55,605 nucleotides of DNA from Sinomonas sp. ASV486. Lineage in GTDB: Bacteria; Actinomycetota; Actinomycetes; Actinomycetales; Micrococcaceae. The notes below the pieces were generated by a model. The model made no database searches. It had not been told where the DNA came from and was given only the letters and a program-made list of their open reading frames with translations. Location: assembly GCF_030908215.1 (NCBI RefSeq), contig NZ_JAVFJK010000009.1:1-55605 (forward strand), given 5' to 3'. The position numbers and the translations under genes are program-made. Shown in pieces: positions 7,717 through 15,838 of the stretch (position 1 is its first letter; each line of letters begins with the position of its first letter).

Positions 7717-9000
7717 CTACGCCCTCTGGAAGCGCAGGATCCGCTCGATCGCTGACTCGACTGCCACCTGCCCGGCCGCGAAGGAAAGCCGGACCGCACG
7801 CCCGCCGTGGACGGCGTCGAAGTCTGTGCCCGGAACGAGGGCCACGCCCTCCGCCTCGAGCAGTGCGCGGCAGTATTCCCGCGAGTCCCCAAACCGTTCG
7901 AGCTGGGCGCCGAGCTCGGCATACAGGTAGAACGCGCCGTCCGCAGGGGCGGCCGGGCCCCAGCCGAGGGCCGGAAGCGCGTCGAGCAGCGTCTGGCGCG
8001 TCTGGGCGTACCCGGCGACCCACGCGTCGGCCTGGGTGTACGAATCCGGGGTGAAGGCCTCCACTGCCGCGAGCTGCGACGGTGCCGGCGGGCACAGCGC
8101 CACGTTGCCGGCCAGCGCGTCCACCGCGCTCACCAGCTCCTTCGGCACCAGCATCCAGCCGAGCCGCCACCCCGTCATGCCCCAGTACTTCGAGAAGCTC
8201 GAGATCACGATCGCCTCCCGGTCCAGCTCCCACGCGCACACCCCGCGGGTGCTGTGCTCGTCGCCGGTGACGGAATCGACGGAATCGACGGGATCGACGG
8301 GATCCGCGGGATCCGCGGGATCCGCCGGATCCGCCGGATCCGCGCCGGCGTACGTGATGCCGTGGTAGATCTCGTCGCTCACGAGCCGCGCCCCGTTCGC
8401 CGCGCACCAGTCCGTCAGGGCCGCGAGCTCCGCGCGGCTGACCATGGTCCCGGTCGGGTTGGCGGGGGAGGCGAGGACGACGCCGGCGAGCGGCCCGCGT
8501 TCGGAGGCCGCGGCGTCGAGCATCGCGGGGGTGGGCTGGTAGCGGGTCTCGGGGCCGGCGTCGACCTCCACGACCTCGCACCCGAGCGCCGCGAGGATGT
8601 TCCGGTACGCGGGGTAGCCCGGACGGGCGAGCGCCACGCGGTCGCCGGCCTCGAAGGCCGCGAGGAACGAGAGCATGAACGCCCCGGAGGAGCCCGTGGT
8701 CACCGCGACCTGCCCGGGATCGACGTCGAGGCCGTACCAGCGGCGGTAGTGCCCCGCGATCGCAGCACGCAGTTCCGCGGTGCCGAGGGCGGGGGTGTAC
8801 GTGAGGGGCCTGCCGGAGGCATGGATCTCGGCAGCCCGTGCCGAGACCGCACCCGGGGCCCCGGCCGAGGGCTCCCCCGCGCACAGGCTCACGACGTCGC
8901 GTCCCTCGGCCCGCAGCGCGTCGACGCGGGCCAGGATGTCCATGACCGCGAACGGCGGCACCTGGGAGCGGGACGAGGCGGCGAGGCGGCGGAGGCTCAT
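7717..9000 (-). CDS. pyridoxal-phosphate aminotransferase (class I/II)
   Basis: A 427-aa fold-type I aminotransferase of the AspC/aromatic type. Visible motifs are LTYTPALGTAELRAAI, the cofactor contacts ASPANPTGTM and SDEIYHGITY, the Schiff-base lysine in SSFSKYWGMTGWRLGW, and the carboxylate-binding Arg in VRLSFA. Substrate cannot be fixed from sequence. The start is taken at ATG 9000 (MSLRRLAASS), where homology begins. Oddly, the loop just after the SDEIYHGITYAG motif is enlarged by a low-complexity stretch of about 24 residues (DPA then DPV/DSV repeats) encoded by a 9-nt tandem repeat. Confidence 0.88.
   Translation of the reverse strand: MSLRRLAASSRSQVPPFAVMDILARVDALRAEGRDVVSLCAGEPSAGAPGAVSARAAEIHASGRPLTYTPALGTAELRAAIAGHYRRWYGLDVDPGQVAVTTGSSGAFMLSFLAAFEAGDRVALARPGYPAYRNILAALGCEVVEVDAGPETRYQPTPAMLDAAASERGPLAGVVLASPANPTGTMVSRAELAALTDWCAANGARLVSDEIYHGITYAGADPADPADPADPADPVDPVDSVDSVTGDEHSTRGVCAWELDREAIVISSFSKYWGMTGWRLGWMLVPKELVSAVDALAGNVALCPPAPSQLAAVEAFTPDSYTQADAWVAGYAQTRQTLLDALPALGWGPAAPADGAFYLYAELGAQLERFGDSREYCRALLEAEGVALVPGTDFDAVHGGRAVRLSFAAGQVAVESAIERILRFQRA
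8269..8340. repeat. eight tandem 9-nt units inside the aminotransferase gene
   Basis: Eight consecutive 9-base units occur as identical pairs: GACGGAATC twice, GACGGGATC twice, CGCGGGATC twice and CGCCGGATC twice. They are in frame on the minus strand and encode Asp-Pro-Ala / Asp-Pro-Val / Asp-Ser-Val triplets. The pairwise identity points to recent slippage-type expansion. Confidence 0.9.
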
Positions 9001-9045
9001 GCGCACCAGCCTCTCACGCCGTTCGGCTCCGCTACCCCAGCGATG

Positions 9046-9092
9046 GTCGGCTGACCGTGGGTCCCGGCCGTCTGTACCCACGGTTGGCCGAC
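9046..9092 (-). terminator. long stem-loop between csoR-type gene and aminotransferase gene
   Basis: Inverted repeat with 17-base arms (9046-9062 and 9076-9092), two mismatches, a perfect 9-bp inner core ACCGTGGGT / ACCCACGGT and a 13-base loop. It lies 32 bases downstream of the regulator stop and 46 bases upstream of the aminotransferase start, both on the minus strand. A terminator is the simplest reading; an operator is possible. Confidence 0.5.
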
Positions 9093-9123
9093 AATTGCCG
9101 GATGGCAGAGAGCCAGCAGAGGC

Positions 9124-9381
9124 TCAGGCCAGGCTAAGGAACATCTTCTCGAGCTCGGCCACATCGCCGCCGCGCTCGGGGTTGGTGAGGCACTGCTGCA
9201 GGTTCGTGGCGATGATCGCGAAGCCAGCCTTGTCCACGGCGCTCGAGACCGCGGAGAGCTGGGTGATGATCGACTTGCAGTCCTGGCCCTCTTCGAGCAT
9301 GCGGACTACGGCATTGAGCTGTCCCTGCGCACGCTTGAGCCGGTTGATGGCCGCCTTCATGGACTCGGGTTCCACGTTCAT
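9124..9381 (-). CDS. CsoR-family repressor, persulfide-sensing (CstR-like) type
   Basis: An 85-aa all-helical DUF156/CsoR-family repressor. Copper-sensing CsoR uses Cys-His-Cys. Here the positions are C35, N60 and C64, so the copper-ligand His is replaced by Asn. This two-Cys pattern is that of CstR, which forms persulfide/polysulfide links and derepresses sulfide-detoxification genes. The context agrees: rhodanese, TauE/SafE exporter and rhodanese genes are divergent from it. Two TACCCC...GGGTA palindromes lie in the shared intergenic region. Copper sensing is unlikely; persulfide sensing is an inference from residues and neighbours. Confidence 0.88.
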   Translation of the reverse strand: MNVEPESMKAAINRLKRAQGQLNAVVRMLEEGQDCKSIITQLSAVSSAVDKAGFAIIATNLQQCLTNPERGGDVAELEKMFLSLA

Positions 9382-9427
9382 GGGTTCTTCCTTCTGTGGT
9401 TGGGTGCCCCGAGAGGCACGTTCCAGT

Positions 9428-9443
9428 GTACCCCTCTGGGTAT
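9428..9443. promoter_or_regulatory. CsoR/CstR-type operator, site 1
   Basis: GTACCCCTCTGGGTAT, a near-palindrome sharing 13 of 16 bases with the perfect site at 9450-9465. It sits just upstream of the -35 of the rhodanese promoter and between the repressor gene and its probable target. It is probably the second operator and could also autoregulate the repressor gene. Confidence 0.7.
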
Positions 9444-9444
9444 T

Positions 9445-9473
9445 TTGACATACCCCTAGGGGTATTGGATACT
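9445..9473 (+). promoter_or_regulatory. promoter of the rhodanese-TauE operon
   Basis: Consensus -35 TTGACA at 9445-9450, a 17-base spacer and -10 GATACT at 9468-9473. This gives a transcript start near 9480 and a leader of about 37 bases before ATG 9517. The perfect operator fills the spacer, so repressor binding should block RNA polymerase directly. Confidence 0.75.
9450..9465. promoter_or_regulatory. CsoR/CstR-type operator, site 2 (perfect palindrome)
   Basis: ATACCCCTAGGGGTAT is a perfect 16-bp palindrome of the CsoR/CstR operator class. It overlaps the last base of the -35 and most of the spacer of the promoter for the downstream operon. Confidence 0.85.
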
Positions 9474-9516
9474 CGAATCACGCACAGATTGACCGGACCC
9501 CTCCCAGGAGCCACGC

Positions 9517-9822
9517 ATGATCGAGACCACCACCGCCCAGACGGCGGAAGCCGCCGACACCGTCCAGATCATCGACGTCCGTGAGGACTTCGAGGTCGCC
9601 GACGGCATGATCCCGGGCGCGCGCCACATCCCGATGGGCCAGATCCCCGGTCGTCTGGACGAGATCGACAAGTCGCGGCCGGTCCACGTCGTGTGCCGCT
9701 CCGGCAACCGCAGCGGACGCGTTGCCGAGGCCCTCGGGCAGCTCGGCTACGACGTCGTCAGCGTGGCTGGCGGCATGATGCAGTGGCAGGCCGAGGGCCG
9801 CCCGCTCGTGTTCCCGGCGTGA
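9517..9822 (+). CDS. single-domain rhodanese
   Basis: A 101-aa rhodanese-domain sulfurtransferase. The active-site loop is CRSGNRS with the catalytic Cys, preceded by IDVREDFEVADGMIPGARHIP and followed by GGMMQWQAEGRP. It would move sulfane sulfur from persulfide or thiosulfate donors to thiols such as mycothiol or cyanide. It is the first gene after the operator-controlled promoter, with CAGGAG before the ATG, and its stop overlaps the TauE/SafE start. The neighbours suggest sulfide/persulfide detoxification. Confidence 0.9.
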   Translation: MIETTTAQTAEAADTVQIIDVREDFEVADGMIPGARHIPMGQIPGRLDEIDKSRPVHVVCRSGNRSGRVAEALGQLGYDVVSVAGGMMQWQAEGRPLVFPA

Positions 9823-10616
9823 CGGTGCTCGCCGCCGCACTCCCCGTCCTCGCCGCACTGGCGGTCGGGTCCGTGATCGGTCTCTTCGGCTCGGGAGGGG
9901 GCATCCTTGCCGTCCCGGCGTTCGTCCTCCTCGGTCTCGAGCCGCACGACGCCGTTGCCGCGTCGCTGCTCGTCGTCGCATCCGCCGCCGTGGTCGCCCT
10001 CATCGGCGGGGCGGCCCGGCACACGCGCTGGGGCATCGCGGCCACGTTCGCCGTCCTCGGTGCGCCGGCTGCGATGGCCGGTGCCGCCGTCGGCCGCGGA
10101 ATCCCCGGACCGTACCTGCTCCTCGGCGTGGCTGCGCTCGCCGTGGCGGCAGCGGTCGCGTCGTACCGGCGCAAGCCCACGGCGGAGGGCGAGCTCACCT
10201 GCTCGACAGGGAGCGCCGCGGAGCGGCTGCGCTGCTGGGCGCCCAGCGCCCTCGCCGCCATCGCCGTCGGCTTCCTGACCGGTCTGCTCGGCGTGGGCGG
10301 CGGCTTCCTCCTGACGCCCGTGCTGCTGATTGCCCTGAGGATGCCGCTGCGGGCCGCCGCGGCGACGTCGTTGCCCGTCATTGCGGTCAACTCGATCGCG
10401 GGGCTCAGCCAGCACGGGGCGCAGCTCTTCCAGCCGGCTGGCACCGGTGTGCCCGTCGTGTTCCTGGCCGCGGCCGCGATTGTCGGTTCCCTGGTCGCAG
10501 CCCGTCTCGGCCGCAGGCTTCCGCCCAACATCCTCCAGCGGGCCTTCGTGGTCCTGCTGTCCGCGGTGGGCATGGGAACCGCGATCGTCGGCACCACCGG
10601 ACTGCTGGCCATCTGA
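9819..10616 (+). CDS. TauE/SafE-family sulfite/sulfur-anion exporter
   Basis: A 265-aa integral membrane protein of the TauE/SafE (DUF81) family. It has eight or so hydrophobic segments in two repeats, each with a Gly-rich re-entrant motif: GLFGSGGGILAVP near residue 22 and GLLGVGGGFLLTP near residue 155. Family members move sulfite, sulfoacetate or thiosulfate-like anions. The GTG start overlaps the rhodanese stop by four bases (GTGA), which decides the start against the longer upstream frame. Rhodanese-TauE pairing under a CstR-type repressor mirrors the staphylococcal cst arrangement. Confidence 0.88.
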   Translation: MTVLAAALPVLAALAVGSVIGLFGSGGGILAVPAFVLLGLEPHDAVAASLLVVASAAVVALIGGAARHTRWGIAATFAVLGAPAAMAGAAVGRGIPGPYLLLGVAALAVAAAVASYRRKPTAEGELTCSTGSAAERLRCWAPSALAAIAVGFLTGLLGVGGGFLLTPVLLIALRMPLRAAAATSLPVIAVNSIAGLSQHGAQLFQPAGTGVPVVFLAAAAIVGSLVAARLGRRLPPNILQRAFVVLLSAVGMGTAIVGTTGLLAI

Positions 10617-10681
10617 GCCGCTGCCCCCACCGCACAGCCCCGTCCTTACACTCCACACTCCACCCACCCGAAAGGTCCGCC

Positions 10682-11008
10682 ATGGGATTCCTCAGCAAGC
10701 TCTTCGCCAAGCCGTACGCCACCGTCTCCGCGCAGCAGGCCCAGGACCTCGTCCGCGAGGGAGCCGTCCTCGCCGACGTCCGCACGCCGGCCGAGTGGCG
10801 CCTCGGCCACGCACGCCGCGCCCACCACATGCCTCTCGACGCGCTCCCGACACGGATCACCGGCCTGCGCAAGGACCGCCCCGTCGTCGCCATTTGTGCG
10901 TCCGGCATCCGCTCGGCCGCTGCGGCCCGTCAGCTCGCGGCTGCGGGCATCACGGCCTACTCGGTGCGCGGCGGCATGGGCGCATGGCGCGCGGCCGGCC
11001 TCGACTGA
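10682..11008 (+). CDS. second single-domain rhodanese
   Basis: A 108-aa rhodanese with active-site loop CASGIRS and the family segments LADVRTPAEWRLGHARRAHHMPL and SVRGGMGAWRAAG. It follows the exporter by 65 bases with AAAGG before the ATG, and is probably the last gene of the sulfur-stress operon. Its N-terminus (MGFLSKLFAKPY) is short and hydrophobic/basic but not a convincing signal peptide. Having two rhodaneses with different loops suggests two donors or acceptors. Confidence 0.88.
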   Translation: MGFLSKLFAKPYATVSAQQAQDLVREGAVLADVRTPAEWRLGHARRAHHMPLDALPTRITGLRKDRPVVAICASGIRSAAAARQLAAAGITAYSVRGGMGAWRAAGLD

Positions 11009-11050
11009 AAGCCATGGTTTTCCCAGCAGCCGTTGGGTAAACTCGGAACA

Positions 11051-11114
11051 CCCCGCAGGGTATCGGGGCATGGTGGGCTCCCCCCTTCCCACCATGTCCC
11101 GATACTCGGCGGGG
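11051..11114. repeat. long imperfect inverted repeat (27-bp arms)
   Basis: Arms 11051-11077 and 11088-11114 are complementary over 27 bases, with one true mismatch and two G.U-type positions, around a 10-base C-rich loop. Looser pairing continues outward by several bases, and a short T-rich run follows the right arm. It fills the 179-bp gap between the rhodanese and the SDR gene. It may be a strong terminator, or a palindromic mobile repeat of the REP/MITE kind. Confidence 0.75.
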
Positions 11115-11187
11115 TTTCCTTGTCCCAGCATCGGTCCACGCGCGGCGGCGGCTCCGTCGGGTGCAGCCGCAGGGTAGCGTGGGCGCC

Positions 11188-12009
11188 ATGCAGCAGGTTG
11201 CTCTTGTCACGGGCGCGTCGAGCGGGATCGGCGAGGCCACCGTCCGCTCCCTCCTGGGCGCGGGGTACACCGTCTACGCGGCGGCACGCAGGGTCGAGCG
11301 GATGGAGGGCCTCGCGCACGACGGCGCCCGCATCCTCGCGCTCGACGTCACCGATGACGCCTCGCTCACCGACGGCGTCCGCAAGGTCCTCGCGGAGGCC
11401 GGGCGCGTCGACGTCCTCGTGAACAACGCCGGGTACGGGTCGTTCGGCGCCCTCGAGGACGTCCCGATCGATGAGGCGCGCCGCCAGTTCGACGTCAACG
11501 TCTTCGGGCTTGCGCGCCTCACCCAGCTTCTCCTGCCGGGCATGCGCGAGCGACGCTCCGGGACCATCGTGAACGTCTCCTCGATCGGCGGGAAGTTCTA
11601 CGAGCCGCTCGGATCCTGGTACCACGCGACGAAGTTCGCTGTGGAGGGGCTCTCCGACTCGCTGCGGATCGAGCTGCGGAAGTTCGGCATCAGGGTGGTC
11701 GTGATCCAGCCGGGCCCGATACTGTCCGAGTGGAGCGGGATCGCCCAGACCACGCTTCTGGCGGCCTCCGCAGGTGGCCCGTACGCGAACTCGGCACGCC
11801 GGGTGGCCGGCGTCCTCCAGACCGCAGACCGCCCGGGGGTGGGCTCGCCGCCCGCAGTCGTCGCGGACACGATCCTCCATGCCGTGCAGTCCCGGAGGCC
11901 GGCCCCACGATACCCGGTCGGCCGCGGCGCCAAGTTCCTCATGGCGCTCCGGCGAATCCTCCCCGATCGCGCGTTCGACCTCTTGGTGCGCGCCATCTAC
12001 CGGCACTGA
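11188..12009 (+). CDS. short-chain dehydrogenase/reductase
   Basis: A 273-aa classical SDR with the NAD(P) loop TGASSGIG at residues 8-15, NNAG near 79, catalytic S132, and Y145/K149 in YHATK. The protein resembles the group annotated as generic oxidoreductases or retinol-dehydrogenase-like; the substrate is unknown. The start is ATG 11188. A TAGCGT hexamer at 11175-11180 would place transcription start at or next to the ATG, and no ribosome site is seen, so the mRNA may be leaderless. It is convergent with proC, 17 bases away. Confidence 0.88.
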   Translation: MQQVALVTGASSGIGEATVRSLLGAGYTVYAAARRVERMEGLAHDGARILALDVTDDASLTDGVRKVLAEAGRVDVLVNNAGYGSFGALEDVPIDEARRQFDVNVFGLARLTQLLLPGMRERRSGTIVNVSSIGGKFYEPLGSWYHATKFAVEGLSDSLRIELRKFGIRVVVIQPGPILSEWSGIAQTTLLAASAGGPYANSARRVAGVLQTADRPGVGSPPAVVADTILHAVQSRRPAPRYPVGRGAKFLMALRRILPDRAFDLLVRAIYRH

Positions 12010-12026
12010 CCGGTTCGGGACGTCGT

Positions 12027-12854
12027 TCAGCCGAGCCTGCGGGCGAGCGCCTCTGAGCGCTCGTGGGCCGCGCGCACACCATCGGCGATGATGGTGCCCA
12101 GGCCGCGCTCGTCGAAGACGTCGATCGCTCCCCCGGTCGTCGTGTCCGGGCCAACGAAGGGACCGAGGAGCACCGCGGGATCGGCACCCGGTTCGGCCAG
12201 CAGGCGGCCCGCGCCGACAAGCGTCTGGCGGGCGATGTCGGCCGCGAGGCCGCGATCGAGCCCCAGCCGGGTGCCGGCGTCGGCCATCGCCACAGCCAGA
12301 TAGAACGCGTAGGCGGGACCGGATCCGCTCACGGCGCTCACCACGTCGATGTGCTCCTCCGGTACCTCGACGACCAGCCCCAGAGCCGCGAGCAGCCCCT
12401 TCACGTGGTCGACCTGCTCCCGGGAGGCGCCCGTGCCCCCGCAGACGGCGATCACACCGCTGCCGAGACGCGAAGGGCTGTTCGGCAGCACACGGACCAC
12501 GGGCTGACCCGGCGGCAGCAGATGCTCGAGCTGGCCGATCGTCACCGCCGCCGCCACGCTCACGACCACGGCCGAGCGGGGCAGAGCCGGGGCGATCTCG
12601 GTCGCGAGCGCTGACACGTCGACGGGCCGGACCCCGATGATCACGAGCGACGCATCGCGCACGGCCCGCCGGTTCGCGTCAGAGGTGTCGTCCGCCGCGA
12701 GGACGGTGACCCCGTAGCGGCTTGCCAGCTCCTCGGCGCGCCCGCGTCGCCGGACGGTGGCGGTGGCGCCCTCCTTCGGGAGGCCTGCGGCGAGGAGTCC
12801 GGCCAGGATGGCCTCGTTCATCGATCCGCACCCGAGGAAGGCAAGGTGATCCAT
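12027..12854 (-). CDS. proC: pyrroline-5-carboxylate reductase
   Basis: A 275-aa ProC: N-terminal Rossmann motif FLGCGSMNEAI, then VRPVDV and RVLPNSPSRLGSG. The conserved C-terminal region is SAVSGSGPAYAFYL and GPDTTTGGAIDVF, which forms the dimer and substrate site. It catalyses the last step of proline synthesis, reducing pyrroline-5-carboxylate. ATG 12854 is chosen because the family begins here; the upstream ATGs at 12881 and 12896 fall at or inside a stem-loop after the binding-protein gene. It lies downstream of an amino-acid ABC transporter on the same strand and may be partly co-transcribed. Confidence 0.92.
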   Translation of the reverse strand: MDHLAFLGCGSMNEAILAGLLAAGLPKEGATATVRRRGRAEELASRYGVTVLAADDTSDANRRAVRDASLVIIGVRPVDVSALATEIAPALPRSAVVVSVAAAVTIGQLEHLLPPGQPVVRVLPNSPSRLGSGVIAVCGGTGASREQVDHVKGLLAALGLVVEVPEEHIDVVSAVSGSGPAYAFYLAVAMADAGTRLGLDRGLAADIARQTLVGAGRLLAEPGADPAVLLGPFVGPDTTTGGAIDVFDERGLGTIIADGVRAAHERSEALARRLG

Positions 12855-12885
12855 TGCAGCCAAGGTGTTCCTCACGATCATGCCT

Positions 12886-12919
12886 GCGCCCCGCATCCGG
12901 GAGCGGGGATGCGGGACGC
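12886..12919 (-). terminator. stem-loop after the amino-acid binding-protein gene
   Basis: Thirteen-base arms (12886-12898 and 12907-12919), fully paired on the minus-strand RNA with one G.U pair, and an 8-base loop. It lies 61 bases downstream of the binding-protein stop and just before proC. It could terminate, or partly attenuate and stabilise, the transporter mRNA. Confidence 0.6.
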
Positions 12920-12980
12920 AGGGACAGGGGATGGGTCAGCGTCCGTGGTGGTACGGGACGTGATGGGTGCGGGGCCTGGA

Positions 12981-13952
12981 TCAGCCGGGCAGCTGGGAGG
13001 CGTTCGTGTACAGCGTGACCTTGTCGGCGGAGCCGTACGCGATGTCGCTGACGCCCCACTTCTTCAGGATCTTGGCGTAGGTTCCGTTGCTGACGATCTC
13101 CTTCATCGCTGCCTGCATCGCCGGGCCGAGGGTGCTGCCCTTCTTCAGGGCGATGCCCAGTTCGAGCGGCTGGTAGACGAACTTCTGGAGGGTGAGCGGG
13201 AGGCTCTGGGACTTGATCGCGTAGGCCATGGCGTCGGTCGTGGTGGCGGTGAGCTCGCTGCGGCCGTTGGAGACGGCGAGGAGCCGCGCGCCGTCGTCGG
13301 GATAGGTCTGCAGCGTGACGGCCGCCTTGCCGGCCTTGGCACAGTCGGCGCTGGCCTGGTTGACCTGGTCGATGAAGTAGGAGCCGGAGAGGACGCCGAC
13401 CGAGTGGCCGCACAGGTCGGTGGCACTCTCCACGGTGATGCCGCTTCCGGTCTTCGAGGCGAAGGAGGTGCCGACGGCGAACTCCGACACGAAGTCGACC
13501 TGGGCGAGGCGGGGCTTGGTGACGCCGAAGTCGGCAGACGAGATGTCATACCGGCCGCTGCTGAGGCCCGGAATGAGCGAGTCGAACGTGCCGACAGAGA
13601 CGTTGTTCACCTTCACGCCCATGACCTCGCTGAGCGCGAGGACGATGTCGGGCTGGATGCCGACGAGCTGACCGTTCTCCTCGAAGTCCTGGGGCGCGAA
13701 GTCGTTGTAGATGCCATTCTGGATGGCTTTGTCCTTGACGTCCGCCGGCACGAGCGCCGTCACTGAGTCGACTGGCTTGAGCCCCCACGTCGTGGTGACA
13801 TTCGATGCGCCGGCGGCCGAGGCGTTGGCCGAGCTGTTGCTCCCGGCGTTGGACGTCGAGCCGGGATCGGAGCAGGCGGACAGTCCCAGGGCGGCGACGG
13901 CTGCGACTGCCGCGACGGTGAGGGAGGCGTGCAGGGAAGGGCGTCGGTACAT
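12981..13952 (-). CDS. polar amino-acid ABC transporter substrate-binding lipoprotein
   Basis: A 323-aa type-II periplasmic-binding (SBP_bac_3) protein anchored as a lipoprotein: signal peptide with lipobox LSAC (modified C27), then an Asn/Ser/Ala-rich linker. The binding domain shows GIQPDIVLALSEVMG, SGRYDISSADFGVTKPR and the C-terminal MKEIVSNGTYAKILKKWG typical of amino-acid binders. GAAAGG before ATG 13952 decides the start over the upstream in-frame ATG at 14003. It pairs with the ATPase and permease genes upstream; the substrate is a polar amino acid or related compound, not identifiable further. Confidence 0.9.
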   Translation of the reverse strand: MYRRPSLHASLTVAAVAAVAALGLSACSDPGSTSNAGSNSSANASAAGASNVTTTWGLKPVDSVTALVPADVKDKAIQNGIYNDFAPQDFEENGQLVGIQPDIVLALSEVMGVKVNNVSVGTFDSLIPGLSSGRYDISSADFGVTKPRLAQVDFVSEFAVGTSFASKTGSGITVESATDLCGHSVGVLSGSYFIDQVNQASADCAKAGKAAVTLQTYPDDGARLLAVSNGRSELTATTTDAMAYAIKSQSLPLTLQKFVYQPLELGIALKKGSTLGPAMQAAMKEIVSNGTYAKILKKWGVSDIAYGSADKVTLYTNASQLPG

Positions 13953-14069
13953 GGAAGAACCTTTCGAGTGAGTCTGGTCGGTCGTGCGGAGTCGGTCGGA
14001 CATCGTCGTCGTGGCCGGGGAGGTGCGTGCGGGGCGGGTAGGAGCGGGCGGGTAGGAGCGGCGGGTGGG

Positions 14070-14876
14070 TCAGAGGACCTTGGAGAGGAATTCCCTCGTA
14101 CGGGGCATCTGGGGGTTGAGCAGGACGTCGTGCGGGTGTCCGCGTTCGACGACGACCCCGCCGTCCATGAAGAGCACCGAGTCGGCGACCTCCCGGGCAA
14201 AACCCATCTCGTGGGTGACCACGACCATCGTCAGGCCCTCGCGGGCGAGGTCCTTCATCACGTCGAGGACTTCACCGACCAGCTCGGGGTCGAGCGCGGA
14301 GGTGGGCTCGTCGAACAGCATGACGCGGGGCTTCATCGCGAGGGCACGGGCGATCGCAACGCGCTGCTGCTGGCCTCCTGAGAGCTGGCGGGGGTAGTGG
14401 TGGGCCTTCTCGGCAAGGCCGACCTTCTCGAGGAGGGCCATGGCGGTGGCCTTGGCCTCCTTCGAATCCTGCTTGAGCACCCCCACCGGGGACTCGATGA
14501 TGTTCTGCAGGACGGTCATGTGCGGGAACAGATTGAAGGACTGGAAGACCATGCCCATCTTGGTCCGCTGGCGTGCGAGGAACTTCTCCGGCAGGGTGAC
14601 GTACTTGTGTCCGTGCTGTCGGTAGCCCACGAGCTCGCCGTCCAGTTCGACCCGGCCGCCGTCGATCTCCTCGAGGTGGTTCATGCTGCGCAGCAGCGTG
14701 CTCTTCCCCGAGCCCGAAGGCCCGATAATGCACATCACCTCGCCTCGCTCGACGGTCAGGTCGACGCCCTTGAGGACTTCCAGGGGGCCGAAGCGCTTCT
14801 TGAGTCCGGTGACCCGGAGGACGACCTCGCGCGCGCCGGTCTGCCTGGCGGCCGGGGTGGTGGATGAGGCGGTCAT
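14070..14876 (-). CDS. amino-acid ABC transporter ATP-binding protein
   Basis: A 268-aa ATPase of the GlnQ/HisP type. Walker A is GPSGSGKST, the Q-loop is in [13 protein letters not shown], the signature is [15 protein letters not shown], Walker B is [14 protein letters not shown] and the switch His is in VTHEMGFA. It energises amino-acid import with the overlapping permease (ATGA overlap at 14876) and the binding lipoprotein downstream. The 117-bp gap to the binding-protein gene carries repeated GCGGGTAGGAGC-like units. Confidence 0.95.
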   Translation of the reverse strand: MTASSTTPAARQTGAREVVLRVTGLKKRFGPLEVLKGVDLTVERGEVMCIIGPSGSGKSTLLRSMNHLEEIDGGRVELDGELVGYRQHGHKYVTLPEKFLARQRTKMGMVFQSFNLFPHMTVLQNIIESPVGVLKQDSKEAKATAMALLEKVGLAEKAHHYPRQLSGGQQQRVAIARALAMKPRVMLFDEPTSALDPELVGEVLDVMKDLAREGLTMVVVTHEMGFAREVADSVLFMDGGVVVERGHPHDVLLNPQMPRTREFLSKVL

Positions 14877-15838
14877 CAGGCCCTCCTGGTTGCAGTGGCT
14901 GACTTGGTCTGGGCGGGAACGATTCCTGCGATCGTGCGCTTGAGCTTCTCCCACGGGGTGGGCGGCAGCGCGCGGCGGCCGCCCTTGGCGTAGTGGCGCT
15001 CGATGTAGTACTGGATGATGCTCAGGACGCTCGTGACGATCAGGTACCAGATGCTCGCGACGATGAGCAGCGGGATGGTCTGGAAGGTGCGGTTGTAGAC
15101 GAGCTGTGCCGAGTACAGCAGTTCCGGCATCGAGGTCACGCTCACGAGCGAGGTGGACTTGAGCATGCCGATGACCTGGTTGCCCGTCGGCGGCACGATC
15201 ACGCGCATCGCCTGGGGGAGGATGACGCGGCGCAGCGCGCGTGATGTGCGCATGCCGAGCGCGACCGAGGCCTCGAGCTGGCCCTGGTCCACCGAGAGGA
15301 TGCCGCCCCGGACGATCTCGGACATGTAGGCGCCTTCGTTGAGTGCGAGCCCGAGGAGGGCGGCCATGAAGGGGGTCACGATCTGGTTGGCGTTGCCCGC
15401 CCAGATCGTCGGACCGATGAAGGGAATGCCCACATCGATCGTCGGGAAGAGTGCCGCAAGGTTGTACCAGAAGATCAGCTGGACCAGGAGTGGCGTTCCC
15501 CGGAAGAACCACGTGTAGAACCATGCGACCGTCGAGAGGATCCGGATCGGCGAGAGCCGCATGACGGCGGTGAGCATGCCGAGCAAGATGCCGAAGAGCA
15601 TCGACAGGACTGTCAGCTCGAGGGTCCGCAGGAGACCGAACACGATGCTCTGGCTGAAGAACCAGCTCGCTACAACGTCCCACTGCAGGTTCGGATTGGT
15701 GAACAGCATCTGGACGATGCCGCCCGCGAACAAGAGGACCAGCGCAGAGAGGATCCACCAGCCCCAGTGGGCGCGATGCGCCACCCGGATGTCGTCGGAC
15801 GCCTCGGTGGCCGGCCGCGCGTCGTTGACCGTGCTCAT
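14876..15838 (-). CDS. amino-acid ABC transporter permease (HisM/GlnP type)
   Basis: A 320-aa membrane permease with an N-terminal transmembrane helix (about 25-45), then the family core of five helices. The His/Glu/Gln-type EAA loop reads [24 protein letters not shown]. The start ATG 15838 (MSTVNDARP) begins a short polar leader typical for the family, and longer upstream frames are low quality. It is the first gene of the transporter operon, divergent from the GntR regulator gene across 388 bp. Confidence 0.9.
   Translation of the reverse strand: MSTVNDARPATEASDDIRVAHRAHWGWWILSALVLLFAGGIVQMLFTNPNLQWDVVASWFFSQSIVFGLLRTLELTVLSMLFGILLGMLTAVMRLSPIRILSTVAWFYTWFFRGTPLLVQLIFWYNLAALFPTIDVGIPFIGPTIWAGNANQIVTPFMAALLGLALNEGAYMSEIVRGGILSVDQGQLEASVALGMRTSRALRRVILPQAMRVIVPPTGNQVIGMLKSTSLVSVTSMPELLYSAQLVYNRTFQTIPLLIVASIWYLIVTSVLSIIQYYIERHYAKGGRRALPPTPWEKLKRTIAGIVPAQTKSATATRRA

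Noticed and set aside
8269-8340. Possible CRISPR-like or intergenic tandem array
   Set aside because: The units are 9 bases without spacers and lie in frame inside an aminotransferase gene.
9124-9381. Copper-sensing CsoR
   Set aside because: The copper-ligand His is Asn60, and no copper ATPase or chaperone gene is adjacent, while sulfur-transfer genes are.
12881-12896. Upstream ATGs 12881 and 12896 as proC starts
   Set aside because: They lie at or inside the stem-loop that follows the binding-protein gene, and the ProC family starts at MDHLAFLG.
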